A stretch of DNA of 64,000 bases from an uncultured Bacilli bacterium. GTDB lineage: Bacteria > Bacillota_I > Bacilli_A > ML615J-28 > CAG-313. The notes beneath the pieces were generated by a model that ran no database searches, was not told where the DNA came from, and saw only the letters and a list, made by a program, of their open reading frames with translations. This document shows positions 15,081 through 23,590 of the stretch, piece by piece; within the stretch, counting starts at the first letter, position 1, and every line of letters starts with the position of its first letter. The stretch covers positions 1 through 64,000 of the forward strand of contig CALVCV010000006.1 of NCBI GenBank assembly GCA_944326155.1. The letters are read 5' to 3'. A program made the translations under genes and the position numbers.

Positions 15081-17207
15081 ATGAATAAAAAATTAATCTC
15101 CATTTTAGTGATTCTATTTGCTCTTATTTTAATACCTAGTTGTAAAAAAGAGCATGTTCACGAATGGCAAAATGCAACATGTACTGAGGCAAAAATATGT
15201 AAAACATGTGGTGCAACCGAAGGAAAACCTTTAGGACATACTTATGATAATGATTGTGATGACACATGTAATGTTTGTGGGGCTAAAAGAATAGCAAACC
15301 ATCAATTTGTTCCCGCAACATGCACTGAACCAAAATATTGTTCAATATGTGGTGTAACTGAAGGAGAACCACTTGGTCATACATGGATTGAGGCAACATA
15401 CACAACCCCTAAAACTTGTGATACATGTGGTGCAACTGAAGGTAGTGATTTAATTACTGAAACGCTTAAACCTTTTGTGCCAGATAGTACTTCTGAAAGA
15501 CTTAATTTACCAACTACTATTTTAAATGGAAGTGTAAAATGGACTTCGCTTGATAAAGATATTATGTTAGATGATGGTATAATCGTCGCAAATGATTTAA
15601 AGCGAAATGTTACACTTCAAGCTGATGTTGAAATTGATGGAAACAGTTATGTAAGAACTTTTGAAGTAGGTGTAAACAGTGTTAGCGTATCAAAAGGTAA
15701 ATATGACGTTGCTTACAAATATTATGCGAGTAAATTATCTAATGTACTTGTTAAAGATGCTACTTTAATTACAAAAGATTATAATGGATGTAGTGTTTTT
15801 TATCTGAGCCTTGATGAAAATGTAATTACCTCAGATGGTAAAATTACTCAAAGTACAGAAGAAAAAACTACTATTATGAATATATATGTTATTCAAAAGG
15901 GTATTGCAATATTATATCCTACTGAAGTAACAGTCGCTTCATTTACAGCAGATCAAAGAATCAATTTTTCTAAAATAATTGTTGATCAAATTATTGATGA
16001 ATTCCAAGCTGGTACAAGAACTAGTTTACCACTTGTAGAAGAACAATATGGTGTGGAGTTAAAATGGAATGCAAATGTTCCTGAATTTTTAGTTTTAGAA
16101 GATAAGATTTTAACACCTATCCAAAAAACTGATGTACGTTTAAATTGTACATTAAAATATGGGGATACATCTTTAACTATTGACTATAATTTGACAAATG
16201 TAGGTGGTTATATGAGTGAAGAAGAATATATTACTGAACTTGTAAAATATATGAGTAAAATAGAATTAAAGGGTTCTATTAATCACTTACATCCTGAATA
16301 CAATGATGAATTATTCTTAGATTATCAAGAAAGAATTAATTCATATGGTGTTTTAAATTTAGCTATACCTACTAGTCCAGATGTCAATACCGAATATTTA
16401 ATTGATACAAATAGAACTGATTTTAAAAATAGATTTTTTGGTTCTGGTTCACTTGGTACAATTACAAAACCTGCTGTTTCACAAAACTACTTAAATAATA
16501 AATTCTATGAAGGTTATCAAATGCCAAATACTAGCAATGTTTTGTGGATTACAATCCATGAAAGTGCAATGACTTTAGAAGGACAAACTGCTCAATTTTT
16601 AGCACAGGTACAATATCGCTATGCTTTTGAACAAGAAAATGCAAGAGAGGCTTCTTGGACTTATCAAGTTGACGCATATGGCATTTACCAAAGTTTTGCT
16701 GACGATGTAGTTTGTTGGCATGCAGGTGATGGAACAGGTACACCTGGTACAGGCAATAACAATGGTATTGGTATTGAAATGTGTGTAAATCGTGATGGTA
16801 ATTATGAGGGTACGCTTGCTAATAATGCAAAACTTGTTGCCTCATTAATGTTAAAATATAATTTAAATTTAGATAATGTAAAACGTCATTATGATTTCTC
16901 TGGTAAAGAATGTCCAAGTTATCTAATTAGAACTGGTCGCTGGGAAGAGTTTGTTGAAATGGTAAGGAAAGAATATTTAATTCAAAAATACTTAGCAGGC
17001 GCAACAGTTGAATATCAACTATCAACTAGTGAATATGCAACAACTGAAGAAGTATTAAGTAATTTATTTATTAAAGGTGGAAATGGTCTTTGGTATAATA
17101 AACCAGTAACTGTCGAAACAGATGTTAATTTTGAAATTATTGTTGTAAAAAATGGTCATCAATATAAAGCATCTTCAGTTATTAAATTATTACCTGATCA
17201 ACAATAA
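15081..17207 (+). CDS. Lipoprotein N-acetylmuramoyl-L-alanine amidase with CxxCG repeats
   Basis: 708 aa. Signal sequence with lipobox LIPSC. Residues ~24-135 hold three to four imperfect repeats of H-x-W/F...ATCTxxKxCxxCGxTEGxPLGH, pairs of Cys that can form zinc-ribbon-like knuckles or disulfides. Ig-like beta segments follow. The C-terminal ~180 residues are an Amidase_2 domain: WITIHES (zinc His), VVCWHAGDG, NGIGIEMCVN and VKRHYDFSGKECP (second zinc His and the third ligand). It cleaves the amide between MurNAc and the stem peptide, outside the cell. A short distance behind follows psuG. The enzyme may serve wall turnover or attack on other cells' walls. Confidence 0.88.
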   Translation: MNKKLISILVILFALILIPSCKKEHVHEWQNATCTEAKICKTCGATEGKPLGHTYDNDCDDTCNVCGAKRIANHQFVPATCTEPKYCSICGVTEGEPLGHTWIEATYTTPKTCDTCGATEGSDLITETLKPFVPDSTSERLNLPTTILNGSVKWTSLDKDIMLDDGIIVANDLKRNVTLQADVEIDGNSYVRTFEVGVNSVSVSKGKYDVAYKYYASKLSNVLVKDATLITKDYNGCSVFYLSLDENVITSDGKITQSTEEKTTIMNIYVIQKGIAILYPTEVTVASFTADQRINFSKIIVDQIIDEFQAGTRTSLPLVEEQYGVELKWNANVPEFLVLEDKILTPIQKTDVRLNCTLKYGDTSLTIDYNLTNVGGYMSEEEYITELVKYMSKIELKGSINHLHPEYNDELFLDYQERINSYGVLNLAIPTSPDVNTEYLIDTNRTDFKNRFFGSGSLGTITKPAVSQNYLNNKFYEGYQMPNTSNVLWITIHESAMTLEGQTAQFLAQVQYRYAFEQENAREASWTYQVDAYGIYQSFADDVVCWHAGDGTGTPGTGNNNGIGIEMCVNRDGNYEGTLANNAKLVASLMLKYNLNLDNVKRHYDFSGKECPSYLIRTGRWEEFVEMVRKEYLIQKYLAGATVEYQLSTSEYATTEEVLSNLFIKGGNGLWYNKPVTVETDVNFEIIVVKNGHQYKASSVIKLLPDQQ

Positions 17208-17217
17208 GGCGTATATG

Positions 17218-18135
17218 ATGATGCAATATTTAAAAATTAGTAAAGAAGTTTTAGATGCTATTGCAAAACATATTCCAGTAGTTGCTTTAGAATCAACTAT
17301 AATTTCACATGGAATGCCTTATCCTCAAAACTTAAAGACAGCTCTAAATTGTGAAAAGATTATTAAGGATGCAGGCGCCATGCCCGCAACCATTGCCATT
17401 ATCAAAGGTCAACTTTGTGTAGGGTTAACTAAGGAAGAATTAAGCTATCTTGCAAAAGCAGGTAAAAAGGTTATCAAAACTTCTAGACGTGATATTCCTG
17501 TTATTGTTTCAAAAGGTTTAGATGGGGCAACAACGGTTAGTGCAACCATGTATATTGCGAGTTTAGCTGGTATTGCTATTTTTGCGACCGGTGGCATTGG
17601 TGGTGTTCATCGTGGTGCTGAACTAACTATGGATATTTCGGCTGACTTAGATGAATTTTCTAAAACAAATGTTGCGGTGGTATGTGCGGGAGCAAAAGCT
17701 ATTTTAGACTTAAATAAAACACTTGAATATTTAGAAACTAAAGGAGTTCCTGTTATCGGTTATAAAACAAGTATTTTACCCGCATTTTATACTAGAAAAA
17801 GTCATTGTAGTGTAGATTATCAAATGGATAGTTCAGAAGAAATTGCCAAGATGCTAAAAGTAAAATGGGATTTAGGATTAAATGGTGGTGTTTTAATTAC
17901 TAATCCGATTCCTGAAAATGCTTCTCTTGATGAAAAACTGATGAATGATGCTATTGATAAAGCCTTAACCGAAGCAGAAGAAAAAGGTATTAAAGGTAAA
18001 GAGATTACTCCATACTTATTAGAAAGTGTAAAAAATATTACCGAAGGGAAAAGCTTGCAAGCAAATATTCAATTAGTATATAATAATTGTTTATTAGCTG
18101 CTCAAATTGCCAAAGCTTACCAAAAATTACAATGA
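17218..18135 (+). CDS. psuG: Pseudouridine-5'-phosphate glycosidase PsuG
   Basis: 305 aa. Three ATGs stand in a row (17215, 17218, 17221); AATAAGG at 17203-17209 suits the first two. The protein aligns over its length with PsuG: VALESTIISHGMPYPQN (catalytic Glu), an ATIAIIKG strand, the KTSRRDIP lysine, GATTVSATM, FATGGIGGVHRGAE, and VITNPIPE-like ITNPIPENA. It splits pseudouridine 5'-phosphate into uracil and ribose 5-phosphate. The usual partner PsuK (kinase) is not in this window. Translationally coupled to the next gene by ATGA. Confidence 0.95.
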   Translation: MMQYLKISKEVLDAIAKHIPVVALESTIISHGMPYPQNLKTALNCEKIIKDAGAMPATIAIIKGQLCVGLTKEELSYLAKAGKKVIKTSRRDIPVIVSKGLDGATTVSATMYIASLAGIAIFATGGIGGVHRGAELTMDISADLDEFSKTNVAVVCAGAKAILDLNKTLEYLETKGVPVIGYKTSILPAFYTRKSHCSVDYQMDSSEEIAKMLKVKWDLGLNGGVLITNPIPENASLDEKLMNDAIDKALTEAEEKGIKGKEITPYLLESVKNITEGKSLQANIQLVYNNCLLAAQIAKAYQKLQ

Positions 18136-18803
18136 AATTTAAGACTTTTTTAGCCATGTATAAAAACATTATTATTCTTGTTTGGTGGTTGATGATTCTT
18201 GTAATATTTAAAATTTGGAATAATTTTGTTTTTGAAAATGGTAGTTCATTATTATTTGTCTTTTTAATTGTTGTATTACCTCTTACCCTTTATATTTTTG
18301 GTATTGTTTATAAAAATAGTCTTCTAAAACAAAAATCATTAAAGAAAAAACCTTTATTTGAAAATATTCAAAGTGACTATGAAGCAAACAAGTTACAAAA
18401 AATATTTAGTGATGAAATTGAGAAACTAAAATTAAATGTAGAAAAAAAAGAAGAAAAAATTATGTTACACAATAATCAAGTAGCAATTGTTTTTGAAAGA
18501 CATTATAGTCAAATAAAACTAATTCAAACGAAGGTAGTTTATTACTTTTATTATGGTACTCATTTTACGAGCATAACATCATTTGATCAAAAAATGTTGC
18601 AATTTCATTCACCAAATTATTTATATAACCAAGTAAAAATGCAACTTGCAAAACTACTTGAATGCTCCCTTACATATATGGAAAATAAAAAATGTTATAA
18701 ATTAATTGATAGCACAACTAATAAGGTATTATATGATAGTGCCAAAAAGCCAAAAGCAAAACAAAAATATAATAAAGTAATCCAAATTGAATTATTAAAA
18801 TAA
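18132..18803 (+). CDS. Small two-helix membrane protein of unknown function
   Basis: 223 aa from ATG 18132, overlapping the psuG stop (ATGA); a longer upstream frame is inside psuG. Two hydrophobic helices at about residues 12-30 and 38-58, then a Lys-rich cytosolic part of about 165 residues with alternating beta/helix character (NNQVAIVFERHYSQIKLIQTK). Its position and the plan of two N-terminal helices plus soluble domain recall YcxB-like membrane proteins, but I see no diagnostic motif. Last gene before a strong terminator. Confidence 0.6.
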   Translation: MKFKTFLAMYKNIIILVWWLMILVIFKIWNNFVFENGSSLLFVFLIVVLPLTLYIFGIVYKNSLLKQKSLKKKPLFENIQSDYEANKLQKIFSDEIEKLKLNVEKKEEKIMLHNNQVAIVFERHYSQIKLIQTKVVYYFYYGTHFTSITSFDQKMLQFHSPNYLYNQVKMQLAKLLECSLTYMENKKCYKLIDSTTNKVLYDSAKKPKAKQKYNKVIQIELLK

Positions 18804-18833
18804 AACTTTCTAGTAAACTAGAAAGTTTTTTTA
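18802..18833 (+). terminator. Rho-independent terminator
   Basis: AAACTTTCTAG / CTAGAAAGTTT perfect stem, 4-nt loop, T7. Confidence 0.9.
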
Positions 18834-18851
18834 AATTTTATAAGTATTTTA

Positions 18852-18879
18852 TTTGCAATTAGTTTTAAAATATTATAAT
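18852..18879 (+). promoter_or_regulatory. Promoter of the copper operon
   Basis: TTTGCA (18852-18857), 16-nt spacer, TATAAT (18874-18879). Confidence 0.6.
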
Positions 18880-18888
18880 ATATTACTG

Positions 18889-18917
18889 CATACCCATACA
18901 CTGGAGGGGAGGGATAT
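18889..18917. promoter_or_regulatory. Candidate CsoR operator overlapping the copA ribosome binding site
   Basis: ATACCC (18890-18895) and GGGATAT (18911-18917) flank a G-rich core, an unusual GC cluster in this AT-rich DNA. Known CsoR operators have the form TACCC...GGGTA around a G-tract. The right arm is imperfect, so this is tentative. Confidence 0.4.
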
Positions 18918-18920
18918 ACG

Positions 18921-21185
18921 TTGATAAGAAAAAAATTTAGTGTAGAAGGCATGACTTGCGCAAGCTGTAGTGCCCATGTCGAACATGATGTTGCCTCTGT
19001 AAAAGGAGTAAATCATGTAGAAGTAAGCCTCATGACAAATTCAATGATTGTAGAATATGATGAAACAATTATAAATGAAGATATGATTATGAAGGCTGTT
19101 GCAGATGGAGGCTATTTAGCCAAACCATATATAAAAAATCGTCAATTAAATAGCGATAATCAAAGAGTAGAAAAGCGAAAATTAAAAAATTTAATTTCTT
19201 CAATCGTATTAATGGTTATTCTAATGTATTTTTCAATGGGTTCAATGTTACATTTACCACTACCCAAAATTTTTGAAAATTACCAATATGCTTATTTAAA
19301 TGGCTTAATTCAACTTGCTTTATTGATACCAATTATAATTTTAAATAAACACTATTTTACAAGTGGTTTTAAAAGATTATTTAAACTTTCTCCTAATATG
19401 GATTCATTAATTGCTTTAGGCTCTGGAGCAAGTTTAGTGTATGGCCTTTTTGCTTTAGTGATGATTGTCATAGGTATTAAAAAGTATGATATAGACTTAA
19501 TTCAAAGATACCATATGGAGTTATACTTTGAATCAGCAGGTATGATACTAACCCTTGTTTCACTTGGTAAATATTTTGAAAATCGGTCAAAACGTAAAAC
19601 AACGCAAGCCATTAGTAAACTACTTGATTTAACACCTAAAACGGCTGTTTTATTGCAAGATAATCAGGAAGTACAAATTAATGTAGATGATATTAAGATC
19701 AATGATGTTTTACTTGTTCGTCCAGGTAGTGTGATTCCTATTGATGGCAAGGTTATTGATGGCATAAGTAGTGTTGATGAATCTACATTAACTGGTGAAT
19801 CGATGCCCGTTTTAAAAGAAAAAACAAGTTTGGTAAAAAGTGGGACGACCAATATTAATGGTATTTTAAAAATAATGGCCACATGTGAAAGCAATGATAC
19901 AACTTTACAAAAAATTATTGATTTAGTTGATGCAGCAAGTAATTCTAAGGCTCCAATTGCTAGATTAGCTGATAAGATAAGTTTATATTTTGTACCTTTT
20001 GTGATAGGAATTTCTATTTTAACTTTCATTATTTGGATGATTATCAAGAAAGATTTTGAATTTAGTCTTGCAAGAAGTATTTCAGTTTTAGTTATTTCTT
20101 GTCCTTGTGCATTAGGCCTTGCAACCCCTGTTGCAATTATGGTAGGAACATATAAAGCTGTAAATTATGGTATTTTAATTAAGTCAGGTGAAAGTTTAGA
20201 AACCTTACATAAAGTAGATACCATTATTTTAGATAAAACAGGAACTATTACATATGGTAAACCTCAAGTTACAGATATGATTGCTTATGACATAAGTGAA
20301 GATGAGCTCTTAAAAATTGCGTATTCTTTAGAAAAAAATTCTGAACATCCACTTAGTTATAGCATCAATCAACTTGCTATTTCAAAAAAAATTGATTCTT
20401 ATGAAGTCATAAATTTTGAAAGTATGTTAGGTAAAGGAATTAAAGGTACCATCCATAATCAAGAATATTTTATTGGAAATAATAATTTTATGAATCAAGC
20501 TTACGATCAAAAAACTTACCAAGAATTAGTAAATAAAGGTAAAATTGTTATATTTGTCTTTACAAAAAATCAAGTTTTAGGTATGATTGCTTTAAAAGAT
20601 GAAGTGAAACCAACAACTATGGAAGCTATTTCACAATTTAAAACTTTACAAATTAAACCCATTATGTTAACAGGCGATGGTGAAGCAACCGCAAGCGTGA
20701 TTGCAAAAGAGTGTGGTATTGATAAAGTCATAGCAAGAGTCTTACCTGATGAAAAAGCAAAAGTTGTTGAAAAAGTAAAAGCACAAAACAAAGTAGTCGC
20801 GATGGTTGGAGATGGTATCAATGACTCTGTTGCTTTAACATTAGCTGATGTTGGAATTGCAATGGGTGGTGGTACTGATATTGCAATTGAATCAGCAGAA
20901 GTTGTTTTAATGAAAAATGATTTATCAGAAGTGGCAACTGCGATTTATCTTAGCAAAAAAGTAATTTCCAATATTAAAATGAATTTATTTTGGGCCTTTT
21001 TCTATAATATTTTATTTATACCGATTGCGGCAGGAGTATTATATGCACCATTTAAACTTACACTTAGTCCAATGATTTGTGCCCTTGCAATGAGCCTAAG
21101 TTCAATTTGTGTTGTTTTAAATGCATTAAGAATTAATAATTTTAAAAAGGAGAAAATAAAAAATGAAAAAAGTTATACAAATTAA
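18921..21185 (+). CDS. copA: Copper-exporting P1B-type ATPase CopA
   Basis: 754 aa, TTG start: GGAGGGGAGGG lies 7 nt upstream and no ATG precedes the metal-binding motif. One heavy-metal-associated domain at residues 1-70 (GMTCASC), membrane helices, actuator TGES, the ion-site motif CPC in ISCPCALGLATP, phosphorylation motif DKTGTIT, the nucleotide-domain HP (NSEHPLS) and the hinge GDGINDS. CPC with a GMTCxxC domain marks Cu(I) export. It is the first gene of copA-copZ-csoR, so it is likely derepressed by copper. Confidence 0.95.
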   Translation: MIRKKFSVEGMTCASCSAHVEHDVASVKGVNHVEVSLMTNSMIVEYDETIINEDMIMKAVADGGYLAKPYIKNRQLNSDNQRVEKRKLKNLISSIVLMVILMYFSMGSMLHLPLPKIFENYQYAYLNGLIQLALLIPIIILNKHYFTSGFKRLFKLSPNMDSLIALGSGASLVYGLFALVMIVIGIKKYDIDLIQRYHMELYFESAGMILTLVSLGKYFENRSKRKTTQAISKLLDLTPKTAVLLQDNQEVQINVDDIKINDVLLVRPGSVIPIDGKVIDGISSVDESTLTGESMPVLKEKTSLVKSGTTNINGILKIMATCESNDTTLQKIIDLVDAASNSKAPIARLADKISLYFVPFVIGISILTFIIWMIIKKDFEFSLARSISVLVISCPCALGLATPVAIMVGTYKAVNYGILIKSGESLETLHKVDTIILDKTGTITYGKPQVTDMIAYDISEDELLKIAYSLEKNSEHPLSYSINQLAISKKIDSYEVINFESMLGKGIKGTIHNQEYFIGNNNFMNQAYDQKTYQELVNKGKIVIFVFTKNQVLGMIALKDEVKPTTMEAISQFKTLQIKPIMLTGDGEATASVIAKECGIDKVIARVLPDEKAKVVEKVKAQNKVVAMVGDGINDSVALTLADVGIAMGGGTDIAIESAEVVLMKNDLSEVATAIYLSKKVISNIKMNLFWAFFYNILFIPIAAGVLYAPFKLTLSPMICALAMSLSSICVVLNALRINNFKKEKIKNEKSYTN

Positions 21186-21372
21186 TGGTATGAAATGTGA
21201 ACATTGTGTAGCAAGAGTAAAGGATGCTTTAAGTAGCCTATCTAGTATTAAAAAAGTAAAAGTTAATCTTGAAAAAAAAGTAGCAGTAATCCAAGGTGAT
21301 GTAGATGATGCTATTCTTAAAGATATAGTTACAAAAGCTGGATATGAAGTAGTATCGATTTTAGAAAAATAG
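21163..21372 (+). CDS. copZ: Copper chaperone CopZ (heavy-metal-associated domain)
   Basis: 69 aa, single ferredoxin-like HMA domain with metal site GMKCEHC at residues 6-12. AAAAAGGAG precedes the ATG within the end of copA, and the genes overlap by 23 nt. It carries Cu(I) to CopA or to the CsoR repressor in the cytosol. Confidence 0.92.
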   Translation: MKKVIQINGMKCEHCVARVKDALSSLSSIKKVKVNLEKKVAVIQGDVDDAILKDIVTKAGYEVVSILEK

Positions 21373-21382
21373 GGATGAGGCA

Positions 21383-21649
21383 ATGAGAGCAGATAAAAAA
21401 CAAGTACTTACTATTTTAAATACAGCTAAAGGTCAAATTAATGGCATTGTCAAAATGATTGAAGAAGATAAGTATTGTATCGATATTTCTAATCAATTAC
21501 TTGCGGTAGAGGCACTCATTAAAAAAGCCAATCAAGAAGTCATCAAAGGACATCTTGAAGGATGCCTAAAAGAAGCAATTATAAATGGTGAAGATTTAAA
21601 TCAAAAAATAGATGAAATTATGAAAACCATTGCTAAGATGTCTAAATAA
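21383..21649 (+). CDS. csoR: CsoR-family metal-sensing repressor
   Basis: 88 aa all-helical protein. The metal-ligand set of CsoR is visible: Cys in DKYCIDI and, 25-30 residues later, the His and Cys of GHLEGCLKEAI (H-x3-C). Start ATG with GGATGAGG upstream. Its location as the last gene of the operon means repressor is made along with the exporter, a negative feedback loop. A copper role is inferred from the neighbours; related proteins sense nickel or persulfide. Confidence 0.9.
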   Translation: MRADKKQVLTILNTAKGQINGIVKMIEEDKYCIDISNQLLAVEALIKKANQEVIKGHLEGCLKEAIINGEDLNQKIDEIMKTIAKMSK

Positions 21650-21698
21650 AAAAAAGAAATAAATCTTTACCATTAAATGAAGATTTATTTCTTTTTTA
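21649..21698. terminator. Bidirectional terminator between csoR and the convergent gene
   Basis: Stem of about 16 bp (AAGAAATAAATCTT / AAGATTTATTTCTT) with A- and T-runs on both sides. Confidence 0.9.
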
Positions 21699-22181
21699 TT
21701 CAATACATAAAGCATAAAAACTAAATTCAGGGAGTGTAAGTTCTTTTTTAAGAGCCATTTCATCATTACAATTGTAACAAAAAACAACCTTATCTTGTAA
21801 TTCAGGTGGTAAAATAATTGTTATATCTTTATTATTTTGATTAATAATAAAATAGAAAGTATCAATCCTTGTCACTAAATTATGTTTTCCAACTTCAAGA
21901 AACTCAACATACATATTTTTGATATTTCTTGTTAAATCGTTTAAATAGTTTAGATAGGGGTTATTATTCTTTTTTAGATCTTTAAACAATTCATGTTTAC
22001 AAAACCAAAGAATCAGTAATGCATTCATTTTTTCATCCATTTTTGTTGTTTCTTTATAACTAATGATAAAATTTTGAAAAGCGGTTTTATCGTTGATTTC
22101 AAGATGTTCTATTTTTAATAAATAATCAATTAAATCGATTTTTAAATTTACAAAATCTTCTAACAAATTTTGGATTACCAT
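21696..22181 (-). CDS. Hypothetical protein, alpha-helical N-terminus and beta C-terminus
   Basis: 161 aa, AAAGGAGATAAGTGT before the ATG. The first ~100 residues are helical. The last ~60 (FYFIINQNNKDITIILPPEL, VFCYNCNDE, TLPEFSFYALCIE) have the strand order of the small beta domain that closes glycoside hydrolase family 13 enzymes, but no catalytic barrel is present. The FCYNC pair could bind metal. It is convergent with csoR and divergent from tdk. Unknown role. Confidence 0.5.
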   Translation of the reverse strand: MVIQNLLEDFVNLKIDLIDYLLKIEHLEINDKTAFQNFIISYKETTKMDEKMNALLILWFCKHELFKDLKKNNNPYLNYLNDLTRNIKNMYVEFLEVGKHNLVTRIDTFYFIINQNNKDITIILPPELQDKVVFCYNCNDEMALKKELTLPEFSFYALCIE

Positions 22182-22317
22182 ACACTTATCTCCTTTATTT
22201 AATGATATTGTATATTATTTTGAAAAAAAAAGCAAGCATAATATATGAACATTCTACTTTTAAAAAAATCTAAAATATAGTATAATAAAAAAGTTATATG
22301 GGAAGAGGTGATAAAAG

Positions 22318-22911
22318 ATGGATTTATATTGCAAAGATGGGTGGTTAGAAGTGATATGCGGTTGTATGTTTGCAGGGAAAACCGAAGAATTAATTCGTCG
22401 CATCAATCGTATTAAATATGCTAAAAAAGATATTATTGTTTTTAAACCAATAATTGATGATCGATATGACAAAACACAAGTTGTATCTCATTCCAATCAA
22501 CGAGTAGATTCAATTCCCATTAAAAATGCGAAAGAAGTTTTCAATTATTTAGATAAACTTCCTTATGCTGTTGCCTTTGATGAAGCACAGTTTTTTGATG
22601 AAGAATTAGTTGTTGTTATTGATCAGTTAGCAGACGCCGGAGTAAGAGTTATTGTGGCTGGTCTTGATCAAGATTTTAGAGGTAACCCTTTTGGTATTAT
22701 GCCAATTCTACTTGCAAAAGCTGAATATGTAACGAAGTTACAAGGTATTTGTATGGTTTGTGGGGCTCCTGCAACTCGTACTCAAAGAATTATTGATGGT
22801 AAGCCTGCTTATGATGATGATCCGACAATCCTTGTTAGTGCGAAGGAAAAATATGAATGTAGATGTCGTCATCACCATCAAGTATTAGTGAGAAATCAAA
22901 ATGGGAAATAA
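22318..22911 (+). CDS. tdk: Thymidine kinase
   Basis: 197 aa type II thymidine kinase: P-loop GCMFAGKTEELIRR, catalytic Glu in FDEAQFF, zinc Cys pair CMVCG and a second half ECRCRHHH (His replacing the usual last Cys), and the lasso loop GKPAYDDDPTILV. Phosphorylates thymidine for salvage. AGAGGTG lies 7 nt upstream of the ATG. Overlaps tadA by 11 nt. Confidence 0.95.
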   Translation: MDLYCKDGWLEVICGCMFAGKTEELIRRINRIKYAKKDIIVFKPIIDDRYDKTQVVSHSNQRVDSIPIKNAKEVFNYLDKLPYAVAFDEAQFFDEELVVVIDQLADAGVRVIVAGLDQDFRGNPFGIMPILLAKAEYVTKLQGICMVCGAPATRTQRIIDGKPAYDDDPTILVSAKEKYECRCRHHHQVLVRNQNGK

Positions 22912-23410
22912 TCTAGATACCTATTTTATGTGGGAAGCTCTAAAAGAAGCGCAAAAAGCCTTCCGAAAGGATGAAGTACCAGTAGGTTGTATTCTTGTTA
23001 AAGGTGATAAGATTATAGCAAGAGCACATAATCAAAGACAAAAAAAGCATGATGTTTTAGGCCATGCAGAAATTCTTGCCATCAAAAAAGCTAGCAAAAA
23101 ATTACATGCTTGGATTTTAGATGATGTTACCATGTATGTTACACTAGAACCATGTCTAATGTGTGCAGGAGCCATTTTACAAGCTAGAATTGCAAAAGTT
23201 ATTTATGCTACAGCGGAAAATAAATTTGGTGTTCTTGAAAGTAAAATGCAACTTTTTAGTAAAGATGGACTTTTTAATCATCATGTTTATGTTCAAAAAG
23301 GTCCGTTGCAAGATGTATCAAGTACGCTTTTGAAACAATATTTTAAAGAAAAAAGAAAGATTGATAAACAAAAACCCAATCATAAAAGATTGACAAAAAA
23401 CAAAAAATGA
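22901..23410 (+). CDS. tadA: tRNA-specific adenosine deaminase TadA
   Basis: 169 aa. Deaminase motifs HAEILAI (zinc His and proton-shuttle Glu) and PCLMCAGAI (two zinc Cys), with the TadA RNA-binding end ARIAKVIYA...FGVLES. Converts A34 to inosine in tRNA-Arg(ACG). It has an extra Lys-rich C-terminus (~15 residues), and the promoter of the SRP RNA gene lies inside its last codons. Confidence 0.95.
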   Translation: MGNNLDTYFMWEALKEAQKAFRKDEVPVGCILVKGDKIIARAHNQRQKKHDVLGHAEILAIKKASKKLHAWILDDVTMYVTLEPCLMCAGAILQARIAKVIYATAENKFGVLESKMQLFSKDGLFNHHVYVQKGPLQDVSSTLLKQYFKEKRKIDKQKPNHKRLTKNKK

Positions 23411-23418
23411 GATATAAT
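23390..23418 (+). promoter_or_regulatory. Perfect promoter of the SRP RNA gene, inside tadA
   Basis: TTGACA (23390-23395), 17-nt spacer, TATAAT (23413-23418). Strong stable-RNA type promoter; the -35 overlaps the tadA coding end. Confidence 0.9.
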
Positions 23419-23451
23419 ATAAACGTAGTAGGGGATAAATAAAATAATAAG

Positions 23452-23567
23452 GAAATCTCAACTTAGATACCTTCATCCAAGGTTCCATGGTGAACCAGGT
23501 CAGGTCATGATCGAAGCAGCCTTAAGCTAATGTAACTTGTGGGTGGGGGGATCTAAGTTGAGATTTT
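23452..23567 (+). ncRNA. ffs: Small-type signal recognition particle RNA (4.5S RNA)
   Basis: The conserved apical domain is visible: GGTGAACCAGGTCAGGTC, a short loop, then GAAGCAGCC, the Ffh-binding asymmetric and symmetric loops. The ends pair over about 16 bp (AAATCTCAACTTAGAT / ATCTAAGTTGAGATTT), and the 3' arm runs into T6, serving also as terminator. The length is about 115 nt, so there is no Alu domain of the long Bacillus scRNA. Together with Ffh it targets membrane proteins. Confidence 0.92.
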
Positions 23568-23590
23568 TTATAAAAAGGAGGGTATTTGTT

